Shown here: positions 43,001 through 52,400 of the stretch, piece after piece
Layout: each line of letters starts with the position of its first letter
How positions within the stretch are numbered: position 1 is the first letter of the stretch
Assembly (NCBI GenBank): GCA_964536015.1
Contig: CAZHVS010000015.1
Coordinates: 1 to 63,870, forward strand
Reading direction: 5' to 3'
Source: CAZHVS01 sp964536015
GTDB taxonomy: Bacteria; Bacteroidota; Ignavibacteria; Ignavibacteriales; Ignavibacteriaceae
Length of the DNA stretch: 63,870 bases
The notes under the pieces: model-generated
Database searches by the model: none
Told to the model about the DNA's origin: nothing
The model's input: only the letters and a program-made list of their open reading frames with translations
Translations under genes and position numbers: made by a program

Positions 43001-44626
43001 TTATTTTAATAGAATCATCTTTTTTGTGGCAGTATAATCGCCCGCTTGTAAACGATAGAAATATATTCCATTGGGCAGTGTCGAAGTTTCACTTCGACCT
43101 AAAAATTCTACTTCATAAACCCCGGGCTTCATTTCATTATTTACTAAAGTGGTTATTTCATTGCCAAGGATGTCATAAACTTTAAGAGTAACAACCTCTG
43201 CCCATCCGCTCTCCTTACCAGAGGCTATGGATGGAACTGTAAATTTTATTTTTGTCGATGGATTAAACGGGTTTGGATAATTCTGCTCTAAAGAAAATGA
43301 ATTCACGTTATTCGGTTTTCCATCATCGACAGGATTGGTCGAAAAGTCAAATATACCCAACCATAATTGATATAAACCGGAAAAATCATCCATCCAGAAA
43401 CAATAAATCTTCTTACCAATGGAAGTAACCGCAATATGGTCTCCCTGATAGTTTGATGAACCGCCAATAATTGGTTTTGGTTTAAACCTGTGATTGCTTA
43501 TAAGATACTCTTTCCAGGTAGTGCCGCCATCGGTAGAGCGTGCAAGAAAAACTTCGGCAGAATCTGAAGTAGTATTTCTGTCATCATAAAAAAGAATATT
43601 AACCCCACCCGTAGAATCAATTGTTATTGAAGGGAAATATTGAATCTTGCCATTATTTAGTGCGTCCTGGTTAACCCTTATTCCTGCACTCCACGTTGCG
43701 CCTCCATCAGTTGAGCGATGCAAAATAATATCAGGATCGCTTCCAGCAGGAGATAAATTTATATCAGTGGTAACAATATATAACCAGCCATTTCTTGTTC
43801 CGCCACTGTTATCAACTTCAATAGAAGGAAGTCCATTAACGCGGATATTTCCCTTGGATGATAAAGTACCTGTAATACCGTTTGCATCAAAAATATTTTG
43901 ATTAACACTAAAGCTTACACCACCATCGGAAGAAGAAGCAAAGCCAACAAAATCTTCATAATAAGGAGAGGAGGAAGTCATACCCGCCCAGCAAGTATAG
44001 ACGGTTCCATTCTTTGCGGTTGCAATAGTGCCTCCGGAACATCTGCTTAAAGGACTTGGATTTATTACTAAAGGAGTTGTCCAGTTTTGTCCTTTATTTG
44101 TGCTTGTAGAAATTCTAACAGGAAACGGAGTAACAAGATTGACAAAGATTGAGTACAATCTTCCATAAAAAGGACTTGAAGGGTTGTTATCAATTATGGT
44201 TGAGCCTTTATCTTCCGGCTGAAGATTAGAAATAGTAGAAGCTGAAGACCAGCTTGCACCAAGATTTGTTGAGTAATGACTATACACACCGGGATAAAGC
44301 GAACCAATATGTGTAAGGACTAAATCTCCATCTGAAGCAATAGCAACCGCAGGATCACCACCGTGATTAATTATCAGATTACCTGTACAGGTGTCGCTTC
44401 CAAACCAGTTTAAGCCACCATTTGTAGTAACATAAACACCTTCGCTTCTAAAGCTTGTGGAAGTATTAATTGTTACTCCGCTTACAAACATAAACAAAGG
44501 ATTAAGCGGACTAACCGCTACTACAGGTTCGGTTTGCGTTACACTACCAGGAAATATTCTGAATGAATTAACCTGAGTGAATATTTCTACAGTTAGAATC
44601 AAAAAAAAACAAACAAAAGATTTCAT
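43001..44626 (-). CDS. Secreted sialidase-fold protein with T9SS sorting domain carrying two inserted palindromes
   Basis: A 541-residue protein. It has a signal peptide (about 1-18), a BNR/Asp-box propeller (VTTNGGLNW, SSDGGVSF, STDGGATW, STDGGTTW across about 40-400) and a C-terminal T9SS domain (QNYPNPFNPST, YDILGNEI, NGIYFYRL). The sorting domain holds two insertions relative to its paralogues: one before VTLKVYD (SIASGKESGWAEV), one before LPNG (GRSETST). Both are encoded by near-perfect DNA palindromes. It lies six bases after a TonB receptor gene, so it is probably co-transcribed with it. It is a paralogue of the gene at 39593. Confidence 0.87.
   Translation of the reverse strand: MKSFVCFFLILTVEIFTQVNSFRIFPGSVTQTEPVVAVSPLNPLFMFVSGVTINTSTSFRSEGVYVTTNGGLNWFGSDTCTGNLIINHGGDPAVAIASDGDLVLTHIGSLYPGVYSHYSTNLGASWSSASTISNLQPEDKGSTIIDNNPSSPFYGRLYSIFVNLVTPFPVRISTSTNKGQNWTTPLVINPSPLSRCSGGTIATAKNGTVYTCWAGMTSSSPYYEDFVGFASSSDGGVSFSVNQNIFDANGITGTLSSKGNIRVNGLPSIEVDNSGGTRNGWLYIVTTDINLSPAGSDPDIILHRSTDGGATWSAGIRVNQDALNNGKIQYFPSITIDSTGGVNILFYDDRNTTSDSAEVFLARSTDGGTTWKEYLISNHRFKPKPIIGGSSNYQGDHIAVTSIGKKIYCFWMDDFSGLYQLWLGIFDFSTNPVDDGKPNNVNSFSLEQNYPNPFNPSTKIKFTVPSIASGKESGWAEVVTLKVYDILGNEITTLVNNEMKPGVYEVEFLGRSETSTLPNGIYFYRLQAGDYTATKKMILLK
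43080..43098. repeat. Palindrome inserted in frame (inside T9SS gene)
   Basis: GTCGAAGT-ttc-ACTTCGAC: a perfect 8-bp stem with a 3-base loop, read in frame as GRSETST between the usual sorting-domain strands. It resembles the intergenic CTCGAAAC/GTTTCGAG elements. Confidence 0.7.
43202..43234. repeat. Second palindrome inserted in frame (inside T9SS gene)
   Basis: Outer stem CCATCC (43202-43207) / GGATGG (43229-43234) with an inner stem CTCT (43209-43212) / AGAG (43220-43223). It is read in frame as part of PSIASGKESGWAEV within the sorting domain. The inner sequence is similar to the intergenic TCTCCTT palindrome. Confidence 0.6.
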
Positions 44627-44632
44627 AGATAA

Positions 44633-46744
44633 TTAAAACTTATAACTTAAAGTAAGTCCGCCATAAATATTTCTTGGTTCACCTGTTTCAAAATATCTTC
44701 CGTAATATTCATTGATATTAATAAAACTTGAATAACGTTTATCAAAAATATTTCCTGCACCTGCAAATAGAATAAGATTAATAAAATCATCGGAATAATT
44801 TATACCTGTCATAACATTTCCATAAAAATAAGGAGAAGAAGAAGCTGTGTTTTTATCGTTGACATACATTTTAGCAATGTAATCGCAATCCCATATTAAC
44901 AGACCTGAAATTTTTTCTGACATTTCAAACTCATACGCAAGAATAAAATTAAGAATTCCTTTTGGCACAGATGGTACAAAGTTTCCAGTGTAATCTTCAA
45001 TTGTTGTTCCCGAAGGGGAATAAACGGTTGTCTTATATTCTTTATACTTAAAATTTGTAATAGTATAATTTATTACAAGTTCAATTTCTTCAAACGGTTC
45101 GCTCTTAAATCCAATTTCTACTCCTTCCCTGCTTGTCTTTGCCGCATTACGAAAATAGGTTTTCTGGCTAATTACAAACGGAACAATTTCATCGTGAATC
45201 ATATAATTAAAATAAGTTACTTCAAAGAAAAGTTTACGCATAAACTCGGAGTCAAAATTCAAAAGATTACCTTTAACCCCAAGTTCAAAATTTTGTGAAC
45301 GCTGCGGAGTTAAGTCGGGATTCAAAGAATATTTTATGTTAGAAGAAAGAGGTGTGTTACCAAGTTCGCTTAATGCAGGAAAATCAAAACTTTCACCATA
45401 AGAACTATAGACTGCAATAGTAGGAATAATCTTATAATTCAATCCAACTTTAGGAGTAAATCTCTGGAATTTTCTGAGTGTATCTGTAAATCCAAAAGGA
45501 ATAGAAATAGACTTAGAGAAAACGTTTTTATCAAATCTTCCAGAAACATAAAGGTCAAGTTTTTCTTCTACAATGTTTAAGTGATTCAGAAAGTAAAAAC
45601 CAATATTGCTCAATTCAGGATTATATAAATTTTGTACCGATATTCCTTTACTTCCATATTGATTATCAAATTCAGTAAAAGGTCCTGACTGATGAGCGAA
45701 ATCCATTCCAATGGATAGAACATTTTTCCTGTTCAGCAAATTAGATTTGTTCGTAAATCTAATCATGGTCCCCAGCGAATATCTTGTAGAAACAGAATAA
45801 AAATCGTTATCAGTTTTATCCATCTCTTTAATTCCGCCATAACCTGTTATTTCAATTTCATTTTGGTCTTCTCTACCAAAAGTAGTTTTGTATCGAACGG
45901 CAAGTCTGCCTTTTTTAGTTATTCTCTTAAAGTCAAGAGCAATAGCATAAGGATTAGCCTGAAAAGGATCAGCAAAATATTCTTCACTTGTTAAAGAACC
46001 GGGAAGTTTAATCAAACCATTTACATAATTGCCAAGTATAGTTAATGTAGATTTTTCTCCAATATAAGCTTCATACACTGCATTAATAAGATGCTGATTT
46101 TCGGCACTGTGTTTCCTGTAACCATTAAGATTTCTGTAATTGTATGATAAGAAAAATCTATTCTGATTTGTCTTTAGTCCAAGTTTAAATCCATTCTGCC
46201 TGTAACCAAATTTCCCTATTTGATTATTTGTCGTTACAAAGTTAGTGGGGAAATAAAGATCTGTTACAAAGTTAATAACACCACCAGGAGCGTTTGCATA
46301 AAGTGAAGATAGATTTCCTTTAACAACCTCAACTCCTCCAAGAGAAGTAAAATCAACAGCATCAATAACAGTTTCACCATCCGGTTCAGATTCAGGAATT
46401 CCGTCCTGTAAAATTCTCACGCCACGCACACCAGAATTGGAGCGGGTTCCAAACCCTCTTATTGAAATTCGTAAATCGTGATTGCCATATCTTGATTGCA
46501 AAAATAAACCGGGCACATCTGCCAGCACATCCTTTGCAGAAACTTTTTTACCATACGATAATTCTTTTTTATCAACTCGAAAAACCGAATAAGGTATATC
46601 AATTATCTTTTCAACACTTCGTGTTCCGATTACAACAATCTCATCTATTTCATATTTAAGACTATCTCTCTTTTCTTTCTCTTGTGAAAGACATATTTGT
46701 GATACAAAAAAGAACATAAAAGTTATATGTAAGAGATATTTCAT
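44633..46744 (-). CDS. TonB-dependent receptor, FecA-like
   Basis: A 703-residue outer-membrane active transporter with a signal peptide (about 1-20). The plug domain (about 35-160) shows VIGTRS, then the RISIRGFGTRSNSGVRGVRILQDGIPESEPDGET stretch (in parts) typical of iron-siderophore or dicitrate receptors, and VKGNLSSLYANAPGGVINF. A 22-stranded barrel follows. No N-terminal signalling or carboxypeptidase-like domain is present, and no SusD partner exists. It is followed six bases later by a secreted T9SS protein, and preceded by a promoter-like TATATTTG at 46776. The ligand is not determined. Confidence 0.88.
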   Translation of the reverse strand: MKYLLHITFMFFFVSQICLSQEKEKRDSLKYEIDEIVVIGTRSVEKIIDIPYSVFRVDKKELSYGKKVSAKDVLADVPGLFLQSRYGNHDLRISIRGFGTRSNSGVRGVRILQDGIPESEPDGETVIDAVDFTSLGGVEVVKGNLSSLYANAPGGVINFVTDLYFPTNFVTTNNQIGKFGYRQNGFKLGLKTNQNRFFLSYNYRNLNGYRKHSAENQHLINAVYEAYIGEKSTLTILGNYVNGLIKLPGSLTSEEYFADPFQANPYAIALDFKRITKKGRLAVRYKTTFGREDQNEIEITGYGGIKEMDKTDNDFYSVSTRYSLGTMIRFTNKSNLLNRKNVLSIGMDFAHQSGPFTEFDNQYGSKGISVQNLYNPELSNIGFYFLNHLNIVEEKLDLYVSGRFDKNVFSKSISIPFGFTDTLRKFQRFTPKVGLNYKIIPTIAVYSSYGESFDFPALSELGNTPLSSNIKYSLNPDLTPQRSQNFELGVKGNLLNFDSEFMRKLFFEVTYFNYMIHDEIVPFVISQKTYFRNAAKTSREGVEIGFKSEPFEEIELVINYTITNFKYKEYKTTVYSPSGTTIEDYTGNFVPSVPKGILNFILAYEFEMSEKISGLLIWDCDYIAKMYVNDKNTASSSPYFYGNVMTGINYSDDFINLILFAGAGNIFDKRYSSFININEYYGRYFETGEPRNIYGGLTLSYKF

Positions 46745-46775
46745 AGCAATCTTCAGAAATTATTTTTGTGTGTTT

Positions 46776-46783
46776 CAAATATA
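46776..46783 (-). promoter_or_regulatory. Promoter -7 element of the receptor-T9SS cargo pair
   Basis: The minus strand reads TATATTTG, an exact TAnnTTTG match, 32 bases before the receptor ATG. It lies in the 52-base gap to the upstream membrane gene. Confidence 0.45.
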
Positions 46784-46796
46784 AGGATAAAGAAAA

Positions 46797-47282
46797 TTAA
46801 TCTTCATCCTTTTCAATATAGTGTACGCCTTCAGGATTTATTCCTTTTGATATTTCAACATGCCTAATTTCCCCTCCAAGCTTTCCGGTCCAAGCAATTG
46901 CCACAGTGCATAGGAAAGATAATATTATAATTCCATATTTAATCCAGGAAGGAAGAATATTCTTTTTTTTCGAAAAATAAATTCCTGCAAAAGAGAGTGC
47001 TGAAATTGCAAGTATTAAATAAAAAGAAATGTATCCAAAAGTCTCATGTGTATCTATCGCTTCCCTGTTTATTCCTTCGTAAGTCCTTACAACGTTTGCA
47101 GAAGGATCGCCTGTCAAAATTAATATTGTTGTAAATACAGCCAATACTGGAAAGAGCCACAATAATTTTTTTGATAAGTCTTCTTTTTGTCTAAAAACAG
47201 AATAAGAGAATAAAATAAAAAGTATAATTGTTCCAAAAATTGGAATATGATTTAACATTAAATGAAGATGTATTGAGTTCAT
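46797..47282 (-). CDS. Four-helix membrane protein, DUF2231-like, possibly heme-binding
   Basis: A 161-residue inner-membrane protein with four predicted helices (about 12-28, 41-58, 83-105, 115-132). The N-terminus has several histidines (H5, H7, H12: IHLHLMLNHIP). A further histidine is in DTHETFG, and one lies near the C-terminus in LGGEIRH. This pattern recalls DUF2231-like and cytochrome b-like small membrane proteins and would suit heme ligation, but no cluster is certain. It sits between two TonB receptor genes, after a strong terminator. Confidence 0.62.
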   Translation of the reverse strand: MNSIHLHLMLNHIPIFGTIILFILFSYSVFRQKEDLSKKLLWLFPVLAVFTTILILTGDPSANVVRTYEGINREAIDTHETFGYISFYLILAISALSFAGIYFSKKKNILPSWIKYGIIILSFLCTVAIAWTGKLGGEIRHVEISKGINPEGVHYIEKDED

Positions 47283-47306
47283 AATTCGCTTTCACAAAAA
47301 ATTAAT

Positions 47307-47334
47307 AAAAAAATCCCCCTTGCAAAGAAGGGGG
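47307..47334 (-). terminator. Terminator after the middle receptor gene
   Basis: CCCCCTT / AAGGGGG, a 7-bp GC-rich stem with a 6-base loop. On the minus strand it is followed by ATTTTTTTATTAATTTTTT. It separates the receptor at 47358 from the following membrane protein gene. Confidence 0.88.
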
Positions 47335-47357
47335 AACTAACAAAATGAATTTAATTA

Positions 47358-49451
47358 TTAAAGTTTAATTTTAAATCCACCAAAGAATTCTCTTCCTGCT
47401 CCGGGTTGATAGGCATTTCCGCCGGGATCAGGTTCAGAGAAAGCGACATATTTTTTATCAGTCAGATTTTTAACTTGAAAAGATATTTCTCCCTGTACCG
47501 GACCAAGATTAATATCATAACCTGCTCTAATATTAATTAAAGTATAAGCTTCAACTGCTTCTGCATCGATGTTTGCACCATCGATATAAGCTTTGCTTAA
47601 TGTTTCAGTGCTTATTCCCAATACCAGAGTTGAAATTGGATTGTACTGAACATCAAAGTAAATCTGATGTTCCGGAGAATTAGGTAACAATTTTCCATTT
47701 TCAATAAATTTAATTATTGCCGGATCATCCATAACAATCTGGATTGGATCTGGATTTGTATATTTAAAATGTGAATACGTATAAGCCAGTTGCAACTGTA
47801 ATTTTGCTACAGGAGTATATTTCCCATAGATCTCCAGACCAATTCTATCGCTTGAGCCAATATTACGATAGAATGTTTCCTGGTTTCTCAATGGATTTGT
47901 AATCCGATACCTGTCAAAATCATCTTTCGTTTTCAGATAGAAACCTGTTACATCATAATAAAGATTTGGCATAAGATTTCCTCTAGCACCAACATCAATA
48001 CCATTTGATGTAGAATAGGTAAGATGAGTATTGAAACCGCCAAACTGATCAGGATTTTGAGCCAACTCCTCAGTTGCCGGAGGAAGAAATCCCTGACCCC
48101 AGTTAGCAAAAATATTTAATTCGGGAATTGGAGAATAAGTTACGCCGACTCTGCCAGTAGCTTTTGAAAAGTCAGCATTACCGGAAAGGTCATAAGGATC
48201 TTTCAATATGTCTTCAAGTTTATTTGTAATCTTATCATACCGTAAGGAAACCATTACACTCCACTGATTAGAAATTTCAAGATTATCAATCAGAAAAATT
48301 CCTACACCACTTTGTTTTATAGTTTCTTTAGATCTGACTGTATCTCCTTCAAGTGAATAAATATTATCCACACGATACTCTTCAATTTTTTGCCATTGAA
48401 TATCTGAACCAACGCTGATTTTATTTTTAATAAAATCTTCTCGTTTTCCAAAATCAATAGTATATTGAATTGAAGCACCTGGTGTAGTAATAGTTCTATG
48501 ATTGAAGGTATGATTATTAGCTTCGGTAAACAGAGTTCTTTTTATGTATCCATTAAAAGAAATTTGCTGATTATCCTTTAAGAGGAATAAACCCTTCAAT
48601 GCATTTGTAAAACGATTAGTCTGAAGATATTCATTAAAAGGAACAGCATCATCATTAGGAAGTTTAGGATCTCTGTTATAATAATCGAGGTTAATTCCTT
48701 CTGGATTTTCATGGTATACATTTGTCCAGCCAAAAATAGGTGTAAGCTGAATAGAAGTATTAGGAGAATAAGTCAATTTTCCATAGACATTATTTCCCCA
48801 GAAGTGAGTATGAACACGGTAGCCATCTCCCATTGTTCTTGAGAATGAAAAATTGTAATTCACTTTATCCACATTACCACCAAAACGACCAGCGGTTTTC
48901 CAGAAGTTATTTGAACCCGCAATAAAATTGGCTTCACCAAACAGAGGAACATCCGGTGAATTTTTTGTTATGATGTTAATTATACCTCCGGATGCACTTC
49001 CACCATAAAGAGAAGCTGCCGGACCACGAAGAACTTCTATACGTTCAGTATTATTAAAATCAACATCAAAGAAATCGGGGGCAAACCCGGTAGGATCATT
49101 AACAGGAATTCCATCAAGCAGTATTTTTATACCACGGATTCCTCTTTCTGTTAATATTCCCTGGCCACGCATCGATAAGTGAATTCTCATTCCATTTGCC
49201 TGGTTATCTATTTTAACACCTGGAACTAATTTCATCGGTTCATCAATTGAAATTGTTCTTGGCATTGTTTGTAGAATACCTGCATCAATTATATTAGTTG
49301 AGAATGGTATCTTCTTTACCGGAAGATTCATTCTTGGTGCTGATATAATTATTTCACCCGGGAACTTGAATTCGAGCGTATCTTTCAACGACTGAGCTTC
49401 TATCACAAAGCTCAATAATATGAGAGCAATAAATAAAAAAATTTTTTTCAT
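47358..49451 (-). CDS. TonB-dependent receptor
   Basis: A 697-residue outer-membrane receptor with a signal peptide (about 1-19). The plug domain (about 40-165) shows IHLSMRGQGILTERGIRGIKILLDGIPVNDPTG-type stretches and IEVLRGPAASLYGGSASGGIINI, a classic siderophore-receptor plug. The barrel ends with a C-terminal aromatic strand (FFGGFKIKL). It differs from its two neighbours in the plug (GQG instead of GFGARS), so it may take a different ligand. A hairpin separates it from the upstream receptor. Confidence 0.9.
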   Translation of the reverse strand: MKKIFLFIALILLSFVIEAQSLKDTLEFKFPGEIIISAPRMNLPVKKIPFSTNIIDAGILQTMPRTISIDEPMKLVPGVKIDNQANGMRIHLSMRGQGILTERGIRGIKILLDGIPVNDPTGFAPDFFDVDFNNTERIEVLRGPAASLYGGSASGGIINIITKNSPDVPLFGEANFIAGSNNFWKTAGRFGGNVDKVNYNFSFSRTMGDGYRVHTHFWGNNVYGKLTYSPNTSIQLTPIFGWTNVYHENPEGINLDYYNRDPKLPNDDAVPFNEYLQTNRFTNALKGLFLLKDNQQISFNGYIKRTLFTEANNHTFNHRTITTPGASIQYTIDFGKREDFIKNKISVGSDIQWQKIEEYRVDNIYSLEGDTVRSKETIKQSGVGIFLIDNLEISNQWSVMVSLRYDKITNKLEDILKDPYDLSGNADFSKATGRVGVTYSPIPELNIFANWGQGFLPPATEELAQNPDQFGGFNTHLTYSTSNGIDVGARGNLMPNLYYDVTGFYLKTKDDFDRYRITNPLRNQETFYRNIGSSDRIGLEIYGKYTPVAKLQLQLAYTYSHFKYTNPDPIQIVMDDPAIIKFIENGKLLPNSPEHQIYFDVQYNPISTLVLGISTETLSKAYIDGANIDAEAVEAYTLINIRAGYDINLGPVQGEISFQVKNLTDKKYVAFSEPDPGGNAYQPGAGREFFGGFKIKL

Positions 49452-49470
49452 TTTTTTCCTTGTTAATAAT

Positions 49471-49492
49471 AAAAGGGATAAACAGTCATCCC
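49471..49492 (-). terminator. Terminator between two receptor genes
   Basis: GGGAT / ATCCC, a 5-bp stem with an 8-base loop; on the minus strand it is followed by TTTTATTATT. It lies just beyond the stop of the first receptor gene. Confidence 0.45.
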
Positions 49493-49499
49493 AGAATAA

Positions 49500-51674
49500 C
49501 TATTTCCAACCGATAGAAATAGATGCAGTAATTGTTCTTGGTAAACCAGGTTCCAGATAAACAGGTACTTTTACACCGTTTTCTGTAACAAGATCCGGAT
49601 TAATAAATGCTGAACCCACATATTTCTTATCAGTTAAATTATTTATAGTTAAGAATCCTTTTAAGAAAAGATTCTGAGTAATCATCAATGGTTTTTGCAA
49701 ACCAATTGAAGCATTAAATATGTTATAAGCAGGAACACTGTATTTGTTGGCGTCATCAACAAAATATTTTCCTAAACCGTTTGTTGAAAAGCTAATGTAT
49801 GCACCATAGAAAAATTTAGGTGCAAACTGAACTCCAATGTTGTAAAACAAATCAGGAATACCGGCAACTTTGTTATCCTTATAATCAGCATATTTGCCTG
49901 GTTTGCTATAATGAATTGAGTCAACAATGTATTCATCATATTTATTACTGGAAACTGTAAACGCAGTATTTAGAGCTATTCCGTAATCAAATAAGAAGTT
50001 CGCCCCAAGTTCAACTCCCGAGCGTTTTGTCTTACCTGCAGTAAAATAAAATTTACCACCCTGGTAAGGAATAATATCATTTTTAATGTTTATTAAATAC
50101 AGTGCAAGATCAAAATCAATACTTTTAATTATGCTATGTTCATCAAATAACCACATTTGCTTCGTTCCAACTTCGAAAGTAGTAGAAGTGATTGGTTCTA
50201 ATAATGGATTTATTGCATAAACAGTATCATAACCATTTACACTTGAAGGATCTGTTTCATTACCAGCAGGAACTTCAACACCACCGCCAAGATTTGCATA
50301 AATACTTATTAAAGGAGTAACTCTATAAGTAATCCCAGCTTTCGGAGTAAATTTTTCGAAAGCTTTGTCCTGCAAATCATAAATTGGTGAGGAAGTAGTT
50401 GAAGTTGAACTTGGATATGTATGAGTATAATAAGTCACTTTATCATATCTACCGCCAACAATCAAACTAATTTTATCATTCCATTGAATCTCTTCCTGAA
50501 CGAATCCACCAAATGTATTTGCTCCTTCTCTTTTATTTGTATTTAATTTTGTTCCTCTTTGATTTGTTGTAGAAAGAGTATAGAACAAAATTGCTCCATC
50601 CTGGTATGCTTCATCAATACCAAGTACAAGATTATTTTTAAATTCAGGCGAAAATTCAGCATAGTTTTTATACATAAAATTTCCACCAATATGATACCTT
50701 GTAAAATCACGGAACGTTCCTCGTTCGGATCTTTGAAGATACTTTGGATTAACAAAAACCATTGCTGAAATTGAATGCATATTAGTCAGATTTGCATCAA
50801 GAGAGGCACCAATTCTGCCAAGACGATTGAATCTTCTTTCATCTCTTGTTTTATATGTAGTATTTGATTGCTTTGGATCATCATCAAATTGCTTTTGAGT
50901 TAATGGTCCCGGTATATGGAACTGATTACTTGTTCCAAGTAAATAAAGACCAAGTTTTGTTTTTTCAGAAAGCATAGAGTAAATACCAAGATTTACAAGC
51001 ATTCTTGAACTGCTTGATCTTTCTCTCCATCCTTTAAAATCTGTGTTGGAAAAAGTTGCAAAGAGTTTTCCGTTTTCATAAGATGCACCTATACTTCCGG
51101 ATAATTTCTTAAAGCCATAACTACCGAATGATGATTGAATTTGTCCAAATGTATTATCAAATGATGGAATTGAAGAAAGATTAATAATCCCACCTGAAGC
51201 ATTACCCCAGAGCGCAGATGAATTAGACCTGACAACTTCAATATTATCAAACATACCAAGATCAATATGATCAAAAGATGTTCTTCCATCTGGTTCGGTT
51301 TCAGGAATTCCATCTATCATAACACGAATACCTCTTGAAGTACCAGCGTTTGATCTGTCGCCTGAACCGCGTGCACCAAACCCACGAATTACTATTCTTA
51401 TATCCTGATTTCCAAATCTTGATTGAGCAAGAACTCCGGGAACTGTCTTAAGAATTTCATCCAGTCCATAACCTTTTGTGTCTTCAAATTTTTCTTTATT
51501 AATAAGTGAAACAGCATAAGGAATTTCAAGAATCTGTTCAGGATATCTTGTAGAAGTAATAGTAAACTGCTGCATTTGATAATACAAAGTATCTTTTTTT
51601 ATGTCCGTTTTTATCTGCCCAAATACTTCTAAAGCAGAAAAAAACAAAACAGTACATAATAGAAAATTTTTCAT
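49500..51674 (-). CDS. TonB-dependent receptor, FecA-like
   Basis: A 724-residue outer-membrane receptor with a signal peptide (about 1-20). The plug (about 30-165) shows TSTRYPEQILEIPYAV, RIVIRGFGARGSGDRSNAG and GIRVMIDGIPETEPDGR, as in ferric dicitrate-type receptors, followed by SSALWGNASGGIINL. A long barrel follows, ending in a strand ASISIGWK. It is a paralogue of the receptor at 44633-46744. It lies downstream of the small membrane-anchored gene at 51775, with a 100-base gap. Confidence 0.9.
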   Translation of the reverse strand: MKNFLLCTVLFFSALEVFGQIKTDIKKDTLYYQMQQFTITSTRYPEQILEIPYAVSLINKEKFEDTKGYGLDEILKTVPGVLAQSRFGNQDIRIVIRGFGARGSGDRSNAGTSRGIRVMIDGIPETEPDGRTSFDHIDLGMFDNIEVVRSNSSALWGNASGGIINLSSIPSFDNTFGQIQSSFGSYGFKKLSGSIGASYENGKLFATFSNTDFKGWRERSSSSRMLVNLGIYSMLSEKTKLGLYLLGTSNQFHIPGPLTQKQFDDDPKQSNTTYKTRDERRFNRLGRIGASLDANLTNMHSISAMVFVNPKYLQRSERGTFRDFTRYHIGGNFMYKNYAEFSPEFKNNLVLGIDEAYQDGAILFYTLSTTNQRGTKLNTNKREGANTFGGFVQEEIQWNDKISLIVGGRYDKVTYYTHTYPSSTSTTSSPIYDLQDKAFEKFTPKAGITYRVTPLISIYANLGGGVEVPAGNETDPSSVNGYDTVYAINPLLEPITSTTFEVGTKQMWLFDEHSIIKSIDFDLALYLINIKNDIIPYQGGKFYFTAGKTKRSGVELGANFLFDYGIALNTAFTVSSNKYDEYIVDSIHYSKPGKYADYKDNKVAGIPDLFYNIGVQFAPKFFYGAYISFSTNGLGKYFVDDANKYSVPAYNIFNASIGLQKPLMITQNLFLKGFLTINNLTDKKYVGSAFINPDLVTENGVKVPVYLEPGLPRTITASISIGWK

Positions 51675-51774
51675 TTAATCTCCTGTTGTTAAGTTTAAAA
51701 AGTAATAACTCTGCAAATTACAGTTTTGGATAATTCGTAGAATTAGTATGCAGAGTTCAGAAATATTTAATTAA

Positions 51775-52299
51775 TTATACTTTCTTTGGAGGAGGAGAAG
51801 GGAGTTCTAAGGTTATCGATTTGTAATTATTCAAAAATTGGGCAGAATATCCATAAGGTTGTTCAAAGACCTCAGGATAAAAACTATTTTTAACCAGTGC
51901 CTGAGTTATAATATTTTGTAAACTGATTTTTGTAAGTGGCGGTACAGATTTGTTTTTTTCTTTGGAATTCTCTTTGAGAAAACTTTTTATTAACTCGGAT
52001 TCTTTTTCATCATTAATACAATAAAGGATAATAGTATCACCTTTAGTGTCTTTTTTGACAATATCATACATAGTACCATTGAACTCAAACTCATGGTCAT
52101 CTTTCCAGATTACTTTCCATTTTATTTCTGAATCATTATTAAATGTAAAACAGATCAATTCTCCCGAATAATCTCCTGCAGCAATTCTTCTGAACATTTC
52201 TTTTTTTATCTCCATTCGACTTTGAAGAAAAAGAATCACATAAGCGAAGTTATTCAGAAAAAGAAAAACAATCAGTAATATGTATAAAGGTTTTTTCAC
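51775..52299 (-). CDS. Small membrane-anchored hypothetical protein upstream of receptor genes
   Basis: A 174-residue protein with a single N-terminal membrane segment (about 5-25) and a soluble part. A repeated-looking signature is WKDDHEFEFNGTMYDIVKKD with YCINDEKE following, after a region with FNNDSEIKWKV. Related small proteins with an 'EF-Y-G-MYDIVK' core are found beside TonB receptors and metal genes in Bacteroidota; their role is unknown. The C-terminus is Pro-rich (PSPPPKK). It probably opens the receptor cluster, possibly as a sensor or periplasmic factor. Confidence 0.6.
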   Translation of the reverse strand: MKKPLYILLIVFLFLNNFAYVILFLQSRMEIKKEMFRRIAAGDYSGELICFTFNNDSEIKWKVIWKDDHEFEFNGTMYDIVKKDTKGDTIILYCINDEKESELIKSFLKENSKEKNKSVPPLTKISLQNIITQALVKNSFYPEVFEQPYGYSAQFLNNYKSITLELPSPPPKKV

Positions 52300-52361
52300 A
52301 AATATTTATTAATTCTTTGGTAAAAATAAAAAAAAATTAAATACAATTATGGATTAAATGT

Positions 52362-52369
52362 TAATTTTG
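52362..52369 (+). promoter_or_regulatory. Promoter -7 element of the HAD phosphatase gene
   Basis: TAATTTTG, an exact TAnnTTTG match, 31 bases before the ATG. No clear TTG lies upstream. Confidence 0.4.
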
Positions 52370-52400
52370 AAAAATTTTTTCCAGAATTTCTAAAAGCATT

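Noticed and set aside
43001..51674. SusC/SusD polysaccharide utilisation locus
   Set aside because: The receptors are FecA-like without a carboxypeptidase-like N-terminal extension, and no SusD homologue or glycoside hydrolase cluster is present.
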